64,000 nucleotides of DNA from Calliphora vicina (taxonomy: Eukaryota > Arthropoda > Insecta > Diptera > Calliphoridae). The stretch covers positions 109,026,358-109,090,357 of the forward strand of contig NC_088782.1 in assembly GCF_958450345.1 (NCBI RefSeq), given 5' to 3'. The notes under the pieces were generated by a model. The model was not told where the DNA came from and searched no databases. It saw only the letters and a program-made list of their open reading frames with translations. The position numbers and the translations under genes were made by a program. Shown here in pieces: positions 58,018 to 64,000 of the stretch; within the stretch, counting starts at the first letter, position 1; every line of letters starts with the position of its first letter.

Positions 58018-58249
58018 TGACTACCCATAGTCGCTAAGACTAGGATCTCACATGGCTTAAACCAGCAGAGGCCCTGTGAACGGACTATACTAGAGGCATT
58101 TGAATTGTGAAGGCATTTGACACTGTCAGTTAGCCACTATTTAGCAGGGCATACACCAGTCCACAATGCCCAATAATACGAAGAGATAGATAGTAAATTA
58201 TCTGAGTGACACGTAAAGTTTACAGAAAGATTCTAAAAACCCCGTAGAG
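58018..58249. other. Intergenic gap
   Basis: No feature seen apart from proximity to LINE sequence on the right. Confidence 0.4.
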
Positions 58250-59300
58250 TTAAACATGAAGACCCTCACCATGAAGGTCCATTCGCCGCTCCTGTTTAAC
58301 TTCTACCCATCTAAACTTCCAGCGCCCGCAAAAGGTGCAGAGATAATCACATATATGATTATCTTAACGAAATCCACAATTTATTCACTGCACGTAACCT
58401 ACAGTTATCAACAAATGATCAGCAACACTCGTCACCACCTGAGCGAAGCATCATTGACGACGGCATACAAATTGGGGGAGTGAACCAGAAAATATTGGGT
58501 GTGATTTTTTATAATCATTTTACCTCCTCTGCTCTAGCCTCTGCAATCACACACAAATTACGAAAAGGGTCTTGAAGCAATAGCCGACATAATTTCAGGT
58601 GTGGATAAAACATATTTCTAGCTACCTATATTTTATAGGATTGATCAGTGTGTCCTTGAGTGATATCCACTGGATAATTAAATATTCCCTAATGGCACAA
58701 CAACACACCACCAAATATTTAAATGGCCAGCCAACCATACAACACTACGTCCAGTGGGTTTATGAACACATCCTGTCGAAGTAGCACAATTCTTTGGACT
58801 TGATCGCCATGCAGACCCCCCAAGTTATATTTTGTAAAAGGCTCTTACCTCCATGAACTATAAAACTGTTGCCTATGCGGTAGAGATTCGACAGTGGATT
58901 GATTGTAAATTCTAGCAAGACTGAATATTCATTGCATTCAAGGGGATGGACGGTTCCTATTGAATTGACTCTTGATAATAAACTGTCCTGAAATGCCAAC
59001 ATTTCGGCAATTACATGAAAGGCCATTACATAGATTTTACATAAAATAATAAAAAAAACTATTTTATTGGGTTTTCGTCTGGTCGAAAACACTAGAATTG
59101 ACCTCAAACTGGAGATGTTTTAAAGGAGATACAAGATTCCAATTGAAATATTCAGCTCAAAATTTCGGACAACGCAAAATACCTGGGTATTTTTCTGGAC
59201 AATAAACTGCACTGACAGACAAAGATCGTGACAAAGAAAACAATTTATGTCTGTATAATAGTCATATGCATTAGATTGGAGAATAGAACACTAAAATGGC
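58250..59300 (+). pseudogene. Decayed LINE reverse transcriptase, plus strand
   Basis: HSPLLFNFYPSKLPAPAKGA then EIITYMIILTK matches the RT stretch LSPLLFNFYLSKLPxPPxGV-xIVSYADD with the catalytic box lost. After decayed sequence, near 59150-59215, SDNAKYLGIFLDNKLH matches the later RT motif AKYLGIxLDxKLxW. Frameshifts and stops throughout. Likely Jockey-type. Confidence 0.75.
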
Positions 59301-60354
59301 ACGGAATCTCTGTCTACTAGAAATACATGGCCTCAAACTTTATCTATACTATATTCGAAAGATAACTGGAGCCAGGACAATAGGATCTACGCTCTGCAAT
59401 AACTCATCCCTTACTCGGCCAAAGATTTTCCACCCACAAAAAGAACTCTCGACAACAGTGGAGCTAATGTCCATATTGTGTGAACACAAATTCTTATCTA
59501 GAATAGGAATTACAGGCATCCTTTAATGTGATGGGTGCGTGGGCATAGCCACATAACAGGCAAATATGTTGGAGTTGACTGGACGAAAACAGGCGCTATG
59601 ATCTCAGATGTAGATATAAACATATGTATATAAGTGTTAGTTAAGGTAAATAAGTAAACAATTGCACAATCACAATGATGATAGGGCATAGTTTTGGTCA
59701 AAAGCGTATTGCGAATCTCCATTGACTACCTAACGCTAACAAATTACTGTAAATTTGCATTACATTACAGCCCTGAGCCCTTTGGCTCTAGCTGAATACA
59801 ACAAGTGCAATGGAGGCCATCTACCTTTAAGTGTCAAAAATAGAGGAGAAAGAACCAATTATGGTGAAACCAGAACTCTATAGGGTTCTGGTCTCTATAT
59901 GGGACGAGTTGGTAGTAAACCACATAATTCCAGGATTTCTCATAGTAAAAATGCTGATCCATCCTACAATATAGTGACACTATCAAATTAACTACTCCTT
60001 AACAATTCCTTTCAAAGCAGACATAACCAATCCAGATTTACGATTATTAAAGTTTGCTTGTATAGTCAATAATAAGGACAACAGATTTATATTAGGCATA
60101 GATCATTTACTTAGGTCCATCGCCTACGTTTTGTAATTATTTGAGCAAATTTCCATTTGTTAAATTAAAGTCGTATTGTTTACTAGAGGGGTGAGTGGAG
60201 TTTGAATCATATTTTATTGATTCGAACATTGTATTCAAAACATTCTTGGCAATGTTGAAATAGGTGGTACGATTTGACTCCATATCGTCCTAAGCATTCG
60301 TGAGATAGAGATAGAAAACTTCAATAATGTTTTGGAAAATTCAGCACAACATAT
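59301..60354. other. Intergenic DNA, possible LINE tail, no gene seen
   Basis: Probably includes more of the decayed LINE at the left. No motif strong enough to annotate. Confidence 0.4.
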
Positions 60355-60974
60355 TGTTACGTTTTAACCTTTTCAAAACGTTGGTTTATTTCCTTTAAAT
60401 AAACCGGATACTTTTGATTGCAAATAAAAGCCGTTTAGTAGTTTAAAAAATTGTAATAACTCTTTATTTATTTAAAATGCACAACAACAGAATTAAATAG
60501 TCACTCAAAGTTTTTTATTATACACGTTTATAAATTCGCAGAAATACAGACACACTTTATAATGTACACAAATTCACTTGAAAAACACAGCTCTTTTTAA
60601 TGCACTCAGTTGATGTTTATTCGAAAAGCGTCTCTGATAAACTCAATAACGACTGCAACCTCTGCCACTATTTATAACACTGCCATCTACACTCTAGATT
60701 GCTCTTTAACTGTCTAGAGCTTTCTAATACATACGCCATCTGTGGTGTACTTTCTACAATGTTCTTTAACTGAATATTCGAATTCGAATATACAGTCACA
60801 GCAAACAGCGTTGCCATACTTACGATCAATGGTCAACTGAAAGCTTTTATTCAATGTTAATAAAGCCCACAGATATGTTACAGTTTGAGAGGCACTGCTA
60901 TTTGAAAGCATTATGAAACTTTTAAATCAGCCGTTAAAATCGTTATATTTGAATTCAAGTACAATTTCGTAACA
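60355..60974 (-). mobile_element. Solo LTR of a Gypsy-type retrotransposon
   Basis: 620 bp bounded by TGTTACG and CGTAACA with identical 4-bp ATAT repeats at 60351-60354 and 60975-60978. On the minus strand it has a TATAAATA box near 60670 followed by a GC-richer start region, and AATAAAGAG near 60465 as poly(A) signal, the U3-R-U5 order. No internal gag/pol/env sequence adjoins, so recombination between two LTRs has removed the interior. Gypsy-type is inferred from the 4-bp target duplication. Confidence 0.82.
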
Positions 60975-60978
60975 ATAT

Positions 60979-62433
60979 GATCGTGTTGTTTAAAGTATGA
61001 GAATATTTATTATTTATAATAAAGGCCTTATTCATAATCAATTTTTAAATTTTAGAAAGGTTTAAAAACAATGGAGTCTAACAATTTAAAAAAAAATATA
61101 GCAATCAATCTAAAGTTCTTACCTAGAAATGCTCTTTCAGTTGGCTGAAATATTAATCATTGATTGAATTAATCTTGGATCATTGCGGACTAATCATTAT
61201 TACGTAAGTTCCGTCTATGAATTAATCTTTTAGTAAAAATATGTAAAATGTACTTAAAAATTCATGGAATTTTTTTATCTAAATTATCATTAGGTTAGGA
61301 AGCCTCATCAAAATTATTAAACATGAATGTGACAACTTTTCAAAATATTCAATCAACAAAAACAAATAACTCAAATTATTTGATTAACTATTCAACATGC
61401 AATTATTCTATTATTAAGTGCAGACATTATTATCTGGGCAGTTATTTATGGAATTAACCGATTAAAATGAGAATTCTATGCCAAAGTTCGGGAAAACTAC
61501 TGTAATTTGAGGCAATCAGTAAAAGTTTCTTAATCCAATATAGACTAAAGGCTTATCAAATAATGTAAACAGTATGAAAATTGTAATATGTAATTAACTT
61601 AATATAGAATGTATTTATAGCTATAAAGTAAAAAAATTTATTAAACATTTAGTATAACATCAAACTCATATTAACCCTTTTAAATTTCATTTAACAAACA
61701 TCCTAGTCATATCAATTTATAAATTAAACATTTATTTAAACGCTCCCCACAATTTTATGTTACATTTTATAAAAAAAAAAAAACTAATTTCATTATGATC
61801 TCACTCATAACAAACTAACAAAACTTATATGTATTTTTATTATTATACTTTTGTAACTTTCACACCTTTAGCTAACTCTCTAAGGAATCATTGTTTAGGC
61901 TTGAACTTTTAAACTTTGCCAAGTTTTCCTTACATTTCTTTCACTTTGTAATGATACTGTTTTTTATTCTTCTTCTTAAAGTTCTCACACTCTATTAATC
62001 ATTCAAAATGAATGAATTTTTTAATAACAACTGCCACGCATTTCTATTACACACCAACAACACAACAGCAGCAACAACAACAACAACTATAAATTAAAAC
62101 GGCGAATAAACAACAAGCAAATAATACCGTTACAAGGATACGACTGACGAATAACTAAACTTTGTTTGACTGTTGTTAAAAACTACATGCCAAAACCCTG
62201 TCTATACATGCAAGCAACAACAACAACGACGACGACGAAAATAAAGAAAGGAATGAAATAAGCAACAACAATAAAAAAGTGCAGTTAGTAATACATATCT
62301 TAATAAAAATAGGACACACACAGTGTAACTTCTGACATGCCGAATAAATATGTATGTATGTACATTGGGGTGGCAGCTTTTTGTATGAAAAAATCATTTT
62401 TTGGATCCTTGTGTGCTGCCCTTAATATTGTGA
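60979..62433. other. Intergenic DNA with CAA repeats
   Basis: AT-rich, with CAACAACAACAA runs near 62062-62085 and 62210-62265 and CGACGACGACG. This composition can mark 5' leader or enhancer DNA in flies, but no exon can be supported. Confidence 0.4.
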
Positions 62434-63097
62434 CTACACCATTTCCAATTGTATTTCAGAAGTTTCTAATTGTATTTCAGAAATTTATAATTGAATTTCA
62501 GAAATTTCCATTTGTATTTCAGAAATTTCTAATTATGTTTCAGAAAATTCCAATAGAATTCCAATATAATTGGAAATTTCTTAAATTCAATTAGAATTTT
62601 CTGAAATATAATTAGAAATTTCTGAAATTCAATTGGAAATTTCTGAAATACAATTAGAAACCTATAAATAAACCATTTCCAATTTTATTTCAGAAGTTTC
62701 TAATTGTATTTCAGAAATTTCCAATTGAATTTCAGAAGTTTCTAATTATATTTCAAAAAATTCTAATTGAATTTAAGAAATTTCCAATTATATTTCAGAA
62801 ATTTCTGAAATTCTATTGGAATTTTCTGAAACATAATTAGAAATTTCTGAAATACAAACGGAAATTTCTGAAATACAATTGGAAAATTCTGAAATACAAT
62901 TAGAAAATTCTGAAATATAAATGGAAACTTCTGAAATATAATTGGAATATTCTGAAATATAATTAGAAAATTCTGAAATATAATTGGAAATTTCTGAACT
63001 TCAAATGGAATTTTCTGAAAGAGAAATTTCTGATATTCAATTGGAAATTTCTGAAATACAATTAGAAACTTCTGAAATACAATTGGAAATGGTGTAG
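62434..63097. repeat. 21-bp-unit palindromes (two broken copies)
   Basis: Starts CTACACCATTTCC at 62434 and ends GGTGTAG at 63097. A short palindrome (62434-62660) has lost its right end at CCTATAAATAAACC, and a second starts at ACCATTTCCAATTTTATTTC (62672). The second right arm holds the 21-bp reverse-complement units. Confidence 0.88.
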
Positions 63098-63886
63098 ACA
63101 TAAAATTTTACTACTGAACATTTGTATATTGTTAACAGGATCAAGAGTAGACTTTCAGGAAGGATTTCCAAGACTTCAGTAACTCAGACACAGATCTGAG
63201 AGTTAAAGGGGTACAAGACAAAATATTCAAAATTCAATGAACAAAGATTCCTTAAACATCTTTTATATTTATTAATGCAATATATATTTCTTTACAATAA
63301 TTGCTTCTGATAAAGTATGCGAGGCAATTGAACTTCAGAACTTTCTAATTATATTTCAAAAAATTCTAATTGAATTTAAGAAATTTCCAATTATATTTCA
63401 GAAATTTCTGAAATTCTATTGGAATTTTCTGAAAAATAATTAGAAATTTCTGAAATACAAACGGAAATTTCTGAAATACAATTGGAAAATTCTGAAATAC
63501 AATTAGAAAATTCTGAAATATAATTAAAAAATTCTGAAATATAATTGGAAATTTCTGAACTTCAAATGGAATTTTCTGAAAGAGAAATTTCTGATATTCA
63601 ATTGGAAATTTCTGAAATACAATTAGAAACTTTTGAAATACAATTGGAAATGGTGTAGACATAAAATTTTACTACTTTACTTACTATATTGTTAACAGGA
63701 TCAAGAGTAGACTTTCAGGAAGGATTTCCAAGACTTCAGTAACTCAGACACAGATCTGAGAGTTAAAGGGGTACAAGACAAAATATTCAAAATTCAATGA
63801 ACAAAGATTCCTTAAACATCTTTTATATTTATTAATGCAATATATATTTCTTTACAATAATTGCTTCTGATAAAGTATGCGAGGCA
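62739..63886. repeat. About 0.6-kb tandem segmental duplication
   Basis: 62739-63326 and 63342-63886 are near-identical. Both include the right half of the 21-bp palindrome and the following unique block (GGATCAAGAGTAGACTTTCA to AAAGTATGCGAGGC). The second copy lacks 42 bp, exactly two 21-bp units. Confidence 0.92.
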
Positions 63887-64000
63887 TGGAACCTTCTAAT
63901 CCTATTTGTAAACATTCTAATGGAGAATGTTACCCATTCATTAATTGATTAATTGTGATTGTGACGGATCGTTTAAATAACTGCAACTTGAGCGCAGGAG
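63887..64000. other. Window edge, no feature seen
   Basis: Short unique sequence to the end of the window. Confidence 0.4.

Noticed and set aside
62763..63101. 112-residue open frame of FQKFPIV-type repeats
   Set aside because: It is the 21-bp palindrome unit read in frame; the unit length is a multiple of three, which keeps the frame open without selection.
63366..63662. 98-residue open frame like the previous one
   Set aside because: The tandem-duplicated copy of the same repeat arm, not a gene.

Overview
The window looks like nuclear DNA from a higher (calyptrate, possibly blowfly-like) dipteran. It is AT-rich, has short-intron fly genes with GT-AG splice sites, and is packed with insect transposable elements. 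The organism is inferred from gene similarity and from many DINE-1/Helentron-like repeats ending in CTTACTTGTT. No bacterial or viral gene architecture was seen.

Only two host genes can be supported. (1) mop (myopic, the fly HD-PTP/PTPN23 orthologue) lies on the + strand at 8089-18209. I resolve 11 coding exons that join in frame into about 1838 residues: BRO1 domain, V domain, long Gln/Asn/Pro-rich linker with two PPxY motifs, and a degenerate tyrosine-phosphatase-like domain. (2) A GnT-IV glycosyltransferase (MGAT4 family) lies on the - strand at 30713-32640, in two coding exons giving about 585 residues. The two genes face each other tail to tail across about 12.5 kb of transposon-filled DNA. 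mop acts in ESCRT-linked endosomal sorting and the GnT-IV acts on N-glycans in the Golgi, so nothing in the sequence suggests they share a pathway.

Region by region: 1-1.9 kb, LINE and Helitron-helicase remnants; 3.7-7.5 kb, Helentron-like elements (one splitting a ~112-bp satellite), a tRNA-like SINE head and a fold-back composite; 8.1-18.2 kb, mop, with one Helentron-like insertion in intron 2 and a 1.1-kb 16-bp minisatellite in intron 3; 19.4-20.8 kb, a Transib-like element with CACAGTG ends; 21-24 kb, small inverted-repeat elements, a Jockey-like LINE piece and Helentron remnants; 25.2-29.9 kb, a layered nest of elements in a dead mariner; 30.7-33.8 kb, Mgat4 and its presumed 5' UTR; 34-45.3 kb, Helentron-like elements, a Tc1-like element inside one of them, a 31-bp minisatellite and a long-TIR MITE; 45.5-47.5 kb, a PIF/Harbinger-like element carrying a nearly intact DD37E mariner; 47.8-60 kb, decayed LINE and mariner pieces, a Helitron, a MITE and a giant 21-bp-unit palindrome; 60.4-61 kb, a solo LTR; 62.4-63.9 kb, another 21-bp-unit palindrome with a ~0.6-kb tandem duplication.

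I found no convincing undescribed biochemical system. The most interesting structures are the 21-bp-unit long palindromes (possible hairpin-RNA loci), the layered transposon nest, the near-intact DD37E transposase and the strongly eroded phosphatase loop of mop. All similarity calls are from reading the sequence; no database search was run.
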